Assembly (NCBI RefSeq): GCF_963576675.1
Contig: NC_088915.1
Location: 34,315,501 to 34,379,500, forward strand
DNA: 64,000 nucleotides
Source: Euphorbia lathyris
Taxonomy: Eukaryota; Streptophyta; Magnoliopsida; Malpighiales; Euphorbiaceae
Direction: 5' to 3'
Part shown: positions 34,510 to 46,600 of the stretch, in pieces
Layout: each line of letters starts with the position of its first letter
Position numbering within the stretch: the stretch's first letter is position 1
Translations under genes and position numbers: made by a program
The notes under the pieces: model-generated
Told to the model about the DNA's origin: nothing
The model's input: the letters and a program-made list of their open reading frames with translations, nothing else
The model's database searches: none

Positions 34510-37310
34510 GGTACGCTTTCTTAGGCGAAGGCGATTCTCTACCTATTATTATCTCTAACAAATTAACACAAGTCCAAGAAGAGAAATTGAAAGAAGTTGT
34601 TAGAAATAGGATAGGAAGTATGGGTTGGCAAATTTCAGACTTAAAAGGTATTAATCCGAGCATCGTAATGCACAGAATTCACTTAGAAGAAGATAAGCCA
34701 CCTAAAGAGGATAGGCAAAGACGCCTAAATCCGAATATGAAAGAAGTAGTAAAAAATGAGATTACTAAACTTCTGGACAATGGAATCATCTACCCTATCT
34801 CGGATAGTGAATGGGTTAGTCCAATCCATTGTGTTCCTAAAAAGGGCGGCATAACAGTTGTAAGGAATGAAGAAGGTGAATTAATACCTACGCGAACCAC
34901 CACTGGTTGGAGGGTTTGTATAGATTATAGAAATTTAAATAAAGCAACTAGGAAAGATCATTTTCCTCTTCCTTTCATTGATCAAATGATCGAAAGGATA
35001 GCTGGTCATGCTTTATACTGTTTTCTTGATGGTTACTCCGGATTCTTTCAAATATACATTTACCCGGATGACCAAGATAAAACAACCTTCACATGTCCTT
35101 ACGGAACATTTGCATATAGAAGAATGCCCTTTGGTCTATATAACGCACCTGCAACATTTCAACGTTGTATGACTGTGATTTTTAATAATTTCATTGAAGA
35201 TATCATGGAAGTTTTTATGGACGATTTTTCAGTTTATGGAGATTCTTTTGATTCGTGCCTAGAAAATTTGGATAAAGTTTTGTCTAGGTGTGAAGAAACA
35301 AATTTGGTATTAAATTGGGAAAAATGTCATTTCATGGTTGACGAAGGAATTGTTTTAGGTCACAAAATATCTGAAAAAGGATTAGAAGTAGATAGAGCAA
35401 AAACCTCAGTAATAGAGAAACTACCCCCTCCAACTACTGTTAAGGGAGTAAGATCATTTTTAGGACATGCCGGTTTTTACAGAAGATTTATTAAGAATTT
35501 TTCTGTAATTTCCAAACCACTCACTAATCTACTCATGAAAGATTCAACCTTTGATTTTAATGAAGAATGCGTTAAAGCTTTCGAAACATTGAAAACTGCT
35601 TTAGTCAGTGCACCTATTATTGCTAAACCCGATTGGGATTTACCATTTGAAATTATATGTGATGCAAGTGATTTAGCTGTCGGATGTGTTCTAGGTCAAA
35701 AGAAAGATAAGAAACTTCATGTAATTTATTATGCAAGTCACACACTGTCTGATGCACAATTAAACTACACCACAACAGAAAAAGAAATGTTAGCCGTAGT
35801 TTTTGCATGTGACAAGTTTAGGTCATATTTATTAGGTTCAAAAGTTATTATTTATACTGATCATGCAGCATTAAGATATTTATTTGCTAAAAAGGATGCA
35901 AAACCACGTCTAATTAGATGGGTTTTATTATTGCAAGAATTTGATATAGAAATCAAAGATAAAAAGGGAGTAGAAAACCTTGTCGCCGATCATCTATCGA
36001 GACTTGAAGATGAAAACGGTCCTATAGGTGAAACTATCGGTATACGAGATGATTTCCCTGATGAACACCTCTATCAAATAAAAAGTGTCATGTCACCTTG
36101 GTATGCAGATATTGCTAATTATCTTGCAGCCAATATTGTTCCGGAAGGATTAGATTTCCAACAAAAGAAGAAATTTTTCTTCGATATTAAACAATATTTT
36201 TGGGAAGATCCTTTTTTGTTCAAAACTTCTGGTGACGGGATAATTAGGAGATGCGTTGGTGAAAATGAATATGAATCCATAATGTCGGAATGCCATTCTA
36301 GCTCTTATGGAGGACATAATGGAGTTAACAAGACAACAGCTAGAATATTTGAAAGCGGTTTTTTTTGGCCTACGATGTTTAAAGACGTCCGTTCATTTAT
36401 TACTCGTTGTGATAAGTGCCAAAGAACAGGAAATCTAGGAAGGAAAGATGAGATGCCCCTCACAACCATATTAGAAGTTGAAGTCTTCGATATGTGGGGA
36501 ATAGATTTCATGGGACCTTTTCCCCCTTCCAATGGTAAAACTTACATATTAGTTGCCGTTGATTATGTTTCAAAGTGGGTTGAAGCAATTGCAACCCCGA
36601 CGAATGATTCTAAAGTTGTCGTTAATTTTCTTGACGATATATTTTGTAGATTTGGTTGTCCAAGAGTTATCGTTAGTGATGGCGGTACTCATTTTATAAA
36701 CAAGAGTTTTGAAACGCTTATGAAAAAATATGGAGTACGCCACCGCGTATCAACGCCGTACCATCCTCAGTCAAATGGTCAGGCGGAGATATCAAATCGA
36801 GAACTCAAATGGATTCTTGAGAAAATAGTTTCATCTTCTAGAAAAGATTGGTCTTCTAAACTCAATAATGCATTATGGGCATACCGTACTGCATTTAAAA
36901 CACCAATAGGAATGACTCCGTACCGCTTAGTGTATGGGAAGGCATGTCATTTGCCAGTCGAATTAGAACTTAAAGCCTATTGGGCTATTAGAGAACTTAA
37001 CTTTGATTTACAACAAGCAGGTAAGAAACGTTTGCTCAATTTGAATGAGTTAGATGAGTTACGTCATCTATCTTACGAAAATGCAAAGATTTATAAAGAA
37101 AAAGTGAAAAAATGGCACGATGCCAAAATTAAAGTCAAACACTTTAATGTTGGGGATAAAGTGTTGTTATTTAATTCACGACTTCGTTTATTTCCAGGAA
37201 AACTTAAGTCCAGATGGTTAGGACCATATTTAGTCGTCAAAACATTCGATTATGGTTCTTTAGAACTGGAAGGTCCTACCGGAGTTCGATTCAAAGTTAA
37301 TGGTAATTGA
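34506..37310 (+). CDS. Athila pol: RT, RNase H, integrase
   Basis: 934-aa open frame with no internal stops. [27 protein letters not shown], and active site [10 protein letters not shown]. RNase [38 protein letters not shown]. Integrase: HHCC zinc domain ([10 protein letters not shown] ... CDKCQRTGN), then DDE core with D in [10 protein letters not shown] in VSDGGTHF and E in [13 protein letters not shown]. No chromodomain follows. The TGA at 37308-37310 precedes in-frame typical C-terminal sequence up to about 37379, so the end is slightly truncated. This frame begins just after the frameshift at about 34503. Confidence 0.94.
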   Translation: MRYAFLGEGDSLPIIISNKLTQVQEEKLKEVVRNRIGSMGWQISDLKGINPSIVMHRIHLEEDKPPKEDRQRRLNPNMKEVVKNEITKLLDNGIIYPISDSEWVSPIHCVPKKGGITVVRNEEGELIPTRTTTGWRVCIDYRNLNKATRKDHFPLPFIDQMIERIAGHALYCFLDGYSGFFQIYIYPDDQDKTTFTCPYGTFAYRRMPFGLYNAPATFQRCMTVIFNNFIEDIMEVFMDDFSVYGDSFDSCLENLDKVLSRCEETNLVLNWEKCHFMVDEGIVLGHKISEKGLEVDRAKTSVIEKLPPPTTVKGVRSFLGHAGFYRRFIKNFSVISKPLTNLLMKDSTFDFNEECVKAFETLKTALVSAPIIAKPDWDLPFEIICDASDLAVGCVLGQKKDKKLHVIYYASHTLSDAQLNYTTTEKEMLAVVFACDKFRSYLLGSKVIIYTDHAALRYLFAKKDAKPRLIRWVLLLQEFDIEIKDKKGVENLVADHLSRLEDENGPIGETIGIRDDFPDEHLYQIKSVMSPWYADIANYLAANIVPEGLDFQQKKKFFFDIKQYFWEDPFLFKTSGDGIIRRCVGENEYESIMSECHSSSYGGHNGVNKTTARIFESGFFWPTMFKDVRSFITRCDKCQRTGNLGRKDEMPLTTILEVEVFDMWGIDFMGPFPPSNGKTYILVAVDYVSKWVEAIATPTNDSKVVVNFLDDIFCRFGCPRVIVSDGGTHFINKSFETLMKKYGVRHRVSTPYHPQSNGQAEISNRELKWILEKIVSSSRKDWSSKLNNALWAYRTAFKTPIGMTPYRLVYGKACHLPVELELKAYWAIRELNFDLQQAGKKRLLNLNELDELRHLSYENAKIYKEKVKKWHDAKIKVKHFNVGDKVLLFNSRLRLFPGKLKSRWLGPYLVVKTFDYGSLELEGPTGVRFKVNGN

Positions 37311-37586
37311 TGTAAAATCTATTACGAAAATATTTCACAAATTGAAATTCCATTCGTAACAAGATTATCTGACGTATAAATTACTCAGTTTATCTTACAC
37401 AGTTTATTTTGTTTTATTGTTTTTATATTTTTCTTCATTTATTTTATTTTATTTTATTTTTATTTTATTTTTTCCAAAATGCCATTTTTATGATTAGATG
37501 ACTTTATGTTATGATTTAAATGCATAAAATATTTCTATTTTATGATTTTAGATTTAATTTTTAGGAAATTAAGATGAATTTGAAGT

Positions 37587-37942
37587 TTCAGGCAATTCTC
37601 TACCGAGAATTTAGAAATCCCTGCCGAGAATCCCCTTTTTAAGAATAGTCCAAACAGGTTCGGATTTCTCTGTTCATACCGAGAATTTTAAATTCTCTAC
37701 CGTGAATCGGGAGGTAGCTTCGATGCCTGATTTCCGCAAGGAAATCAGCGTGTCGCGACCGCGGCTTTGACATTCACGGTCGCGACACGCGTGTTTCCTA
37801 CACTATCAGGTCTGAAACACTCTAACCTTTCCGCGAACCTCTTGGCAAATGAAACATTAAGTTTCTTCATTCCCGAAAGGTGTAATTTTATACCTTTTCA
37901 TAATTAAAACAACACCTCTTTTCATCTTCAACTCTTATAAAT
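37587..37942 (+). promoter_or_regulatory. LTR-like module upstream of accessory ORF A
   Basis: It contains several taccgagaatt / ttctctaccg repeats (37593-37710). At 37748-37790 is a GC palindrome with 14-bp perfect arms (GCGTGTCGCGACCG and its inverse). A TATA-like box (37936-37942) follows in the context tcttcaactcttataaatta. That context closely matches the LTR TATA context (tcttcaacatctataaata). ORF A starts 106 bp after the box. Inferred internal promoter copied from the LTR. Confidence 0.55.
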
Positions 37943-38047
37943 TAATCCTAGGAGATTCAAGTTCTGTTACAATTCTTTTCATTTTTGTCAGAATTCTGAT
38001 TTTCTTCGCAAACACCGTTCTTGCTAAAGTAACACAAACTTTGCACC

Positions 38048-38995
38048 ATGCCTACCAAATACAAACCATCTAAGCACAATGCTGCCTCAATCAACAAACG
38101 CCCAGACTTATCCAAGCGATATGGGGCGCCTTTTCCTATCTTCAACCACGATGAAGGTAGGCGTTATTGGAATCTCCGTTACAAATTCTTCACCGGAATG
38201 TTGTATATGGATGAATTCCTTAACAACCAACTTGAAATTAGTGATGACATGAGCCGCTATATGGAGCGCTTAGGGTGGACAAAATTCGCCCAAATGCGAT
38301 TTCCAATAATAGGTGACTTGATACTCGAATTCTTTTGTACCGTGCGTTTCACTAATAAACGACGAGTACGTCTCAGGTTTCATCGGGAAGGAGAAATCTT
38401 TACTTTCGGCTATCCCGAGTTGCATGCTTGGTTTGGTTTTCCCCCGAGGGATACAATCAAACGTCATCCTGGAAGAGACATGACATCCACAGATGTTTGG
38501 AGAATGCTCACTGGATTCTGGCGATTCAATTCAAAACTCGCCTATAATCACTCTTTTCGCTCCAACTCCATGCTGTATCTGCACAAATTCCTGTGTCACA
38601 GTTTATTCGGTCGCACATTCAGTAGTGTGGTCCGTGACACAGATCTTTATGTCCTTGGAGATATATTCCAGGGAAATGCAGTAGATTCTTCAAAGATTCT
38701 GATGGAGGGTCTTGTCGCCGCTTCTCGATCCAAAGATAAGAAGATTGGGTTCGGCAATATAATCTGTGGAATAATTCTCGGTTCAAAGGGTACCATTGAT
38801 GTTCCCTGGAGTGATGATGAATTCTTCCCGACAATTGACTATGAGTTTCTCGAGCACGAAGGACTTGTAAAACGTGTCTTTCGAGCAGGGCCTCAATTTT
38901 TGTCTGCACCGGAACGTGAAACTTTCGTGCAGTTTCAAATTGATCGTATTAAGGCCATAAATATCCCGTTTGATAGGGATGAATATGTAGAATAG
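38048..38995 (+). CDS. Accessory ORF A, ATHILA-ORF-like protein, 315 aa
   Basis: Intact ORF from ATG 38048 (MPTKYKPSKHN). The N-terminus is basic, followed by a globular region with GRRYWNLRYKFF, FGYPELHAWFGFPP, MLYLHKFLCHSLFGRT and VLGDIFQGNAVDSSK. This is the style of the plant 'ATHILA ORF-1' family, encoded after pol in the position where some Athila elements are described as having an env-like gene. I see no signal peptide or membrane segment, so I do not call it an envelope protein. It lies 737 bp after pol. Function unknown; it is the best preserved ORF of the element apart from pol. Confidence 0.8.
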   Translation: MPTKYKPSKHNAASINKRPDLSKRYGAPFPIFNHDEGRRYWNLRYKFFTGMLYMDEFLNNQLEISDDMSRYMERLGWTKFAQMRFPIIGDLILEFFCTVRFTNKRRVRLRFHREGEIFTFGYPELHAWFGFPPRDTIKRHPGRDMTSTDVWRMLTGFWRFNSKLAYNHSFRSNSMLYLHKFLCHSLFGRTFSSVVRDTDLYVLGDIFQGNAVDSSKILMEGLVAASRSKDKKIGFGNIICGIILGSKGTIDVPWSDDEFFPTIDYEFLEHEGLVKRVFRAGPQFLSAPERETFVQFQIDRIKAINIPFDRDEYVE

Positions 38996-39589
38996 TTTAT
39001 GTTTTTCATTTTATTTTTGTATATATTTTGTTTTGTATTAATTATTGGTTTGTTTTCGTTATTTGTACGTATGTTAATATAATAAAGATCTTATTTAGTT
39101 CAATTCTTAATTTTATTAGACTTATCCATTTGATCCATTATCTATACTTAGCATATTTCATATGGGTCGATTCTAATTATTCTTACTCAAATTAAGATAA
39201 AAAGGATTCACATGAACTAATATGGTTTTCTATTTTTCCACACATATATCCACATTTAATTCTATTTATAACTCAATTTATTTCCAATGAATTAAGTTAT
39301 CTTTTTATCATTTCAATTCATATGTATTAACATGCACTTATTATGCATTTAATATGGTTCTCTTAACTTATATGCATAAATGCACATTTACGTTTCATTA
39401 ATTCTTCATAACCAATTTATTATACTTTAATTCAATTTATTAAGGTAAAACCTTTGGTTTTCCTTGCAATTAATGTCATTTATTTTAGTTTTTAAGTGCA
39501 GGAACACTTAATATTACATTCAGGAACCATTCCACCAACAAAAATGCACAAACCAAGTCATTAGGTACCCAAATTGGCCATTTTGACCA
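38996..39589. other. Noncoding spacer between ORF A and module B
   Basis: About 590 bp of AT-rich sequence with no ORF. It probably contains the 3' UTR of ORF A. Phrases such as catatgtattaacatgcac and atatgcataaatgcacattt recur loosely near 39320-39390. Confidence 0.4.
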
Positions 39590-39807
39590 ATTCTCTACCG
39601 AGAATTAATTATTCTCGGTATGAGCAGCAAGTTCGGCCAATTTTCAGGGCGAAAATTGCCTGAAGTTCGCGTGCCGCGGCCGCGGCTTTTCCATTCGCGA
39701 TCGCGACACGCGTATTATATGTCCATTTCAATCCGATTTTGACACCAAATTTTGCCTATTCCTATTCCTATTCTACCTATTCACCTACCTATACAACCCT
39801 ATATAAA
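39590..39807 (+). promoter_or_regulatory. LTR-like module upstream of accessory ORF B
   Basis: The ttctctaccgagaattaatt and attctcggta...gagcag pair at 39590-39627 matches the LTR pair. The GC block at 39671-39713 (gccgcggccgcggc ... gatcgcgacacgcgt) is the third version of the palindrome, somewhat decayed. A TATA-like TATATAAA (39800-39807) sits 46 bp before the ORF B ATG. Inferred internal promoter. Confidence 0.5.
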
Positions 39808-39852
39808 CCTACCTCTTACACAAACCTCACATACACCATTGATTATGAAGCA

Positions 39853-40686
39853 ATGGGAAATATGTTTGGTTTCCCTACTTCTAATTTTTATGATAAGCCT
39901 AAAGATTTTGATAATGATGCGGTTTGGCAAACTCTTTCGGACCAAGATTATTTTAATTCGAAAAACACTTCAAGCAAGTTGATTAAGGACAATTGTGTGT
40001 TCTTCTTTCATAAGTATTTGAGTTTCTCCTTGTTTGGTCGTGTTGAGAGTTCCAAGATTCAGGTTCGGGATTTGTACATTTTGGATAGCTTGCTTAAAGG
40101 CTTGCGGATTGATAGCATTGGTATTTTAATTGATAATTTGTTCTGTGCTTCGAGGGCTAGTACCATTCAGATCCCTCTTTGTAATTTTATCACCTCTATT
40201 GTGTTGGGAGCACGGGGTGAGTTGGCCGAATATGGGAATGTTCCACTTTTGGATATCTCGGCTCTTGAGCGAGCTCATTTATTGCTTCCACAAGGACCTC
40301 CCGTCTTTATTTTGTATGCCTCCCGTATTGCCCATCTTTGTGGCACTATGGGTGGTGGCGCTTCAAGTTCTCAATTTGTAGGTACCGACGGCAACGGAGA
40401 GGCGGAAGGCGAGGAGGATGAACCACCGGCTCAAGCACAACCCCAAGCACCTTAAACGGAGGATGATCCGGTAGATTTGCGGAGGATTTTGAACCAAATC
40501 AATTCCAACAATCGTCAAATGAACTTGAGAATTGATGATTTGGTTGAAAACAATATGGTGATGAATGACAACCTCAACCTTTTGAGGCGTGAACATCGAT
40601 CGACTCGGCATCGGATGCTTTCCTTTTTCCGACGCCGCAATGTGGAGACGTCACCTACACCTCCCGATTCCCCACCTCAAGCATAG
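39853..40686 (+). pseudogene. Accessory ORF B, diverged relative of ORF A
   Basis: Open from ATG 39853 (MGNMFGFPTSNF), with the frame open further upstream without ATG, to TAA 40453-40455. The same frame then reads on to 40686. FFHKYLSFSLFGRV, VRDLYILDSLLKG and FITSIVLGARG align with YLHKFLCHSLFGRT, DTDLYVLGDIFQG and IICGIILGSKG of ORF A, in the same order and spacing. It lacks the N-terminal half of ORF A. It has an acidic, Gln/Pro-rich stretch, and after the stop a heptad-like tail (RRILNQINSNNRQMNLRIDD) and a basic end. The stop is probably a point mutation. Function unknown; it looks like an old tandem duplicate of ORF A. Confidence 0.7.
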
Positions 40687-41505
40687 GTTGTTTCCCTTTC
40701 ATTTTATTTTTATCTTGTTATATTTGGTACAATTTTAATTTTCCTATGTTTGGTACAATTTTCCATTTTTCATTTTATGTTGAATGTTTAATTTGCTACA
40801 ATTTCAATCTTTGTTTCATATGCCTTATTTCGTATTTATTTTTTATGTTTTCTCCATTATTTTTGCACCAATGAGGACATGGTCCAATTTAAGTGTGGGA
40901 GGAGACATACATATATCAATTTCTATACGTATACGAATAAATGCAACAAAGATATTATTTTGCAAAACAAATAACAAATGCAACGAATCATTTATATGCA
41001 AATGCAACGTATTTTGCAACATAAACTTGTTTAAAACGCTATTTTTATTAACTTTACATTTTTCATATGTTTATAAATTAACCATAAGTTAATATGATTA
41101 TTTTTATGTTATCTTTATCAATAGAAATAATATATTTCTATACGGGTAATATTTTTCAAATTTTTTCACAAATCTCCGTTACGATTTTAAGTAAAATTGT
41201 CTCTAGTAAATGTATTTTAGTTAAATAAATTCTTTATTTTTAATCTCTATTTTATATCATGCAATTCATGATACAATAAATCTTATTTTTAAGTTTTCAA
41301 TTAGGTTTATAAGCATTAAATTGAACTAACAATTTTTAGCTCGGTTTGATTTCGTCTTACATTAACACCAATTGAAGTTTTTAAGGAAACTTTAGCCATA
41401 ATACATGTTGAATTTTAAGTCAATATAGGATGAATGTGCTATCTTTCTTTTTCCCAATTTCAATTTTATAATTCATATTAATTAATCAATTAGTTGAATT
41501 CTTAA
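40687..41505. other. Athila 3' noncoding region
   Basis: AT-rich with no gene. Short recurring phrases (ttggtacaattttaattttc and ttggtacaattttccatttt near 40725-40770; tgcaacaa/tgcaacg near 40940-41020). Long 3' noncoding stretches are usual in Athila elements. Confidence 0.45.
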
Positions 41506-41512
41506 CTTTTGG

Positions 41513-41765
41513 CCACGATTGAGACCAACCTTATCACAATCAAGGTATGAAAGGGAAGAAAATTAAGTACCGTTTACTTTTGGCCACGATTGAGACCAAC
41601 CTTATCACAATCGAGGTATGGAAGGAACGTTTAAAGAAAAATAAAGCGTGTTTAAGTTTAAAGTAACGATTGCGTCCACCCATGGCATGGTCGGTACCTC
41701 TTAAGCAAACACAAAACAATAAAATACGTATAAGGTTACGGTTGAAACCACCCTTATTTCGGGCG
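41513..41765. repeat. Degenerate tandem repeats before right LTR
   Basis: Two good copies of ggccacgattgagaccaacc...atcacaatc[a/g]aggtatg at about 41513 and 41582 (period about 70 bp). Two looser relatives follow: aacgattgcgtccacccatggcatggtcgg (about 41662) and tacggttgaaaccacccttatttcgggcg (about 41736). The shared core is an [ac]-cg[ag]ttg-[ac]-accac/aac block. Confidence 0.7.
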
Positions 41766-42136
41766 TAACCAAGCAAAAAAATTTTAAATTAAGAACTTAT
41801 TCATTTAATATATCTTATATATTAGTTTAGGTTTGGGAAAGGAAATTTAGTGCTTTGAAATGCTTTGAGATGAAAAACTCAATAACATGCGTGCTTATAT
41901 CGTCCCGAATGCTTCAATTAAAAAATTGGAAATACAAGACGAGTGATATATCGTATATTATACGAAGTTAGTTTGATATTTTGCGTATAAATTTGACATG
42001 CGAAGTTAGTCTTTTCGGCTTAACTAATTTAAAAGGTAATACAGAGATATATGTTTTATTTTCATAAAAAGATTAGTTAAAGAATAAATTCAGTGAAATT
42101 TTGCTCGGGACTAGCAAAAGATTAAGTGTGGAGATT

Positions 42137-43625
42137 TGTTAAGCCAAAAATATACCTAAAATATCATCAATAATTACATCAATATTGCTACGAATTTATG
42201 CTATTTATACCTATTTAGAATACTTTTACTCCCGAATATGTTTCTTTCTTGCAAGGTACATAAATATTTGGTAAAATCCAAATAGAAGTAAAAAGAGCTC
42301 AAAAATAGAAGAAAAGCCCTACAAAAGGAGTCGAAGACGACGAAAATTAATAACGCCAAGTCGAGGACACGAACGAGAGCCGAAGAGGTGAAAAACGCTC
42401 CATGCCGCGACCGCGGCCCCCAATATTCACGGTCGCGACACGCGTCCCTCAGCCCTCCTTCCCTTCGTCCGAAGTACAAATTGTTGCTCCCCCATTCTCG
42501 GTAGAGAATTTAATATTCTCGGTACGAGCAAGAGATTTTAGAAGCCTAGTTACACACTTTCGTTTTCGATGAAACGCGATCGTTCGGGTGGATAAAGACG
42601 TCCTTTCGCAGCGGACACGATCCTTCACAACGGACACGACACTTCAATCAAGACTCTTCAACATCTATAAATAAAGAGTTGATGGAGAGTTGAAATATAA
42701 TGTTATATGTGTAGAAGAAAGAGATTAGTGTAGAATTTATGCAGAAATTCCGAGTCAAGTGATTCAGAAGTTAGATTTAGATTATGTTCAAAAGCAATAT
42801 GATGTACACACATTGTTTACTAAATAATAACAAACTCAGTAACGTTTAGACATTGTTCCAGTTTAGTTTTCATTTTGGTAGTAGACCGACCCAGTCTCTA
42901 TTACGAAGATTCAACGAGAAGATTGAGTAGAGGATTCGCCCCTGATCCTGACAAACTCTAACGAAACCCAAGGAAAGGATTGACAACCTGTTCACTTGCA
43001 CGCCGTCGAAGAATTCAATGCTCCATGTTCTCTGTAAACTTGTATCAATTTATATTTCATCTAATAAAGTCCGTTCTATTCGATAGATTTTTATGCAGCA
43101 CTTATGGTAACCAATCCACTAAAGTGACTGCTGGTGTTTTTATTAAAACGTATTTAATCCAAAATCTTTACAAGGAAACTTTGTTGAACACTTAGGCAAA
43201 TTATTATCTCGAAAGAGTTTTAATTTTATTAAGGGCAACTATCCCGAAAGGGTTTTGTCGCGTTCAAAGCCAATTAATTAGAGGTTCCGTCATTTATTTC
43301 ATTTTTATAATTCGTACAAAGTTTAAAGTTGTTTTCTTTGCTTAATGCAAACAAATATACTTGTTTACTTTTCTAAAATACTAAAACGTTCCTGTTTTGC
43401 AAATTCATTTTTAATCAGATACTTTCTAACATCTTCATATTCTAATCTAATTCTTATTCTAGCAATTTCAAAACCAAAAACCGATTAAACGATTTTTCCA
43501 TGTTACAAACCTAAAAGTAAATTTAACCGATTCAAAATAAGTTTTTGTTGAAAAACGTTTCCTGTGGGATCGATATCTTTTATTACTACAAGCGTATACC
43601 GTGCACTTGCGGAAATCGCTCAACA
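42137..43625 (+). repeat. Athila right LTR
   Basis: 1489 bp, nearly identical to 30454-31942. The purine-rich stretch aagtgtggagat just before it is the likely polypurine tract. Same palindrome module (42403-42445) and TATA box (42666-42673). Differences are mostly C/T and G/A. Confidence 0.95.
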
Positions 43626-43630
43626 ATGAG

Positions 43631-46600
43631 TAGGTGGAGTCATATGGTTGTTTTGATAAAGTTCCTAAATTTTTTAATTTTTTTGATTCAACATGAAGTT
43701 AACAAAATCATGAAGCAACAAAAATCCTTTGATGGCAGCACTTCAGGAACAACAGAGGACTTTACAGCCTTCGGAGGATTTGCCGGTAAGACTTCATTAT
43801 ATCCTGTTTTGAATTTCTTTACATGCAAAGATTGGGTAATAGATTCTGGGGGCAACAACACATGTTCTCAGAAATTCAAGATTTAACAGCTATAAGATCT
43901 GTATATTTACCAGATGGCGCTTGAAAAAGAATTCATAGTATTGGAACGGTAATATTGCAGCCACAAGTACAATTAAAAGATGAGTTGTATTTACCACAGT
44001 TTCAGTTCAACTTGCTTTGCAGGACTGCAATTTATATGTGGTATTCTATCAACAATGTTGCGTTTTACAGGACCGGGAGTCTAAACAGATTGTAGCTATA
44101 GGAAAGTTGGTCAAGGGTCTCTACAAGTTGAATAAGGGATCTTTCTCATTGGCAACTATTCAGAAGTGGAAAGCAACATATTGTAGTCCAGATAGGATTT
44201 TATATGTAACAACAAATCATGTTGATGTAGCTTTGTCTAATAATTTGTGGCATTTATGTTTTGGTCATGCTTCATAACAAAAGTTAAACCATATAGAAGA
44301 TATAGTTCATGGACAAAATTGTAACAACAACTGTGAAATCTATCCTTTAGCCAAACAACAAAGATTGTCTTTTCCTGTAAGTGATATTAGGAGCAATAAA
44401 ATTTTTGAGTTGTTTCACATGGATATTGGGGTCCTTATAGACATGCTTCTATTTCTGGTGCTTCTTGTTTTTTTGGCAATAGTTGATGATTTCTCGAGGA
44501 GTACTTGGACATTTTTATTGAAATCTAAAGCACAAGTGGCTGACAATATTGCTCAGTTTTAGGCTTTTATTGAAAACCAGTTCAACACAAGGGTGAAAAT
44601 CATCCGAACTGATAATGGAACTGAGTTTGTTAATTCAGTGTGTCATAAATTGTTCCAAAACAAGGGCATTTTACACCAGAAAAGTTGTGCTTATTCCCCA
44701 CAACAAACGGTGTGGTAGAACGTAAGCATAAACACTTGCATGAAGTAGCAAAGGCGTTGTTGTTTCAATCTAAAATACCAAAAAAATTCTGGGGTGAGGC
44801 AATTTTACAAGTTACACACATTATAAATTTGTTACCTACTAAGGTTTTGAAGTGGTAGAGTCCATATACAGTTTTGTACAAAAAGCAACCAGACTTGAGT
44901 CGTCTTAAAGTGTTTAGATGTTTGGGGTATTATAAGAATACGTTGGCACAGAAAGATAAGTTCAATCCTAGGGCTTTTAAAGGAGTGTTTCTAGGATATG
45001 TTGTGGGACAGAAAGGCTACAAGATGTATGATTGGGAGAATAAGCAAATTAAGGTGTCAAGAGATGTCATCTTTCATGAGGAATGCTTTCCTTTTAAGGA
45101 AAATACAGTTTTGCAACCTATTAATCCTTCTACTAATTTTTCTCCTTTCCTTGAGACTAATACAAGTGGTGGAGAATTAATTTTGCAACAACCACATGTG
45201 TCCCATCTGAATTCATCCACAGATAGGATGCAGACTGCTTCAACACAGATACAATCAATGTCTTCTCCTCTGTTATCCACAGATAATACAAAAGTTACAT
45301 TGTCTTCATCTCCTTCTACCAATATGAATCTCAGTGTTTCACAGAACTAGAAACCAGTCCTTCACCTATTCAACCTCTAATTTTGCGCAGATCCACTCGA
45401 TCGGCCCACCCACCAACTTGGACACGTGATTTTATTATCAATGATGTGAGCACTTTTATTCAAATTAGTGTACCAGTTTTACCTTCTTTTACATCACATC
45501 ATTGTGCTTTTCTTAGTAATGTTGCACAAATGCCAGAACCTACTACATATAAAACAGCATGTAAGGATCCAAACTGGATCAAGGCTATGCAGCTTGAGTT
45601 GAAGGCTTTAGAAAGTAATGGTACATGGAAATTAACTACTTTGCCTAAGTGCAAAAAAGCTATTTCTTCCCGATGGGTTTTCAAGGTTAAATATAAGGCT
45701 GATGGTAGTCTTGACAAATACAAAGCAAGGTTGGTAGCACGAGGATATAACTAGGAATGGGGTGTTGATTACCATGATAGCTTCGCTCTAGTAGCTAAAG
45801 TGGTAACTGTGAGATTATTCTTGGCGATTGCAGCACATCGAAGGTGGGAAATATATCAGATCGATGTTAACAATGCATTTTTGCATGGTTACATCGAGGA
45901 GGAGTTGTATATGAGTCCGCCTGAAGGCTATCATAAAGCAGCAAAGGGTCAAGTTTGTCGATTAATCAAATCTATCTATGGCTTAAAACAAGCAGGTCGA
46001 CAGTGGAATAAGGAATTCACTGCTACATTGATTGTTCTTGGTTTTACTTGATCCATTCACGATTATTGTCTTTTGACCAAGGAAGATGGATATGATTTTA
46101 TTGCTCTTATTGTGTATATTGATGACATATTACTGACATGAACTTCTAAATAGATGATAGAAAATGCCGAGACATCATTACATAATGCATTCACAATCAA
46201 AGATTTAGGCTTGGCGAAGTATTTTCTGGGAATAGAATTATCAAGGTCAAGATAAGGATTGGTACTTACACATCATAAGTACACACAAGATATGATAAAG
46301 GAGTCAGGGTTGCAAGATGCTAATCCTGTCAATAGTCCGTTTCCAAATGGCATTAATTTTCACATGAACAATCATATTATTCAAAATTGTGAACAATATC
46401 GCAGAATTATAGGTAAGTTACTCTATCTTGGGTTTACTAGGCCGAATATATGCTATGTAACTCAACAATTGAGTCAATTTTTGCAAGCTCCTACTCAAAT
46501 TCATATGGATACAACAATCCATGTTCTCAAGTACTTGAAAGGTACTGCTTCTATATAGATTTTCTATCCCAGCAGTACAGACTTACAATTAAGAGCTTAT

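Larger units (their letters stand above)
30454..43625 (+). mobile_element. Athila-type gypsy LTR retrotransposon, 13.2 kb
   Basis: Two 1489-bp LTRs (TGTTAAGCC...CTCAACA), a 5-bp duplication atgag (30449-30453, 43626-43630), a tRNA-Asp primer site, gag, PR-RT-RNase H-INT, then two accessory ORFs and a long noncoding 3' part. There is no chromodomain, INT is followed by ATHILA-ORF-like genes, and the large LTR and Asp primer fit the Athila lineage. The LTRs differ by roughly 16-20 bases in 1489 by eye, mostly transitions, so this is much younger than its copia host. Three lesions in gag-pol (two stops, one frameshift) make this copy nonautonomous. Confidence 0.95.

Noticed and set aside
38048..38995. 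Calling ORF A an envelope protein
   Set aside because: It is in the env position, but I see no signal peptide, transmembrane segment or fusion motif.
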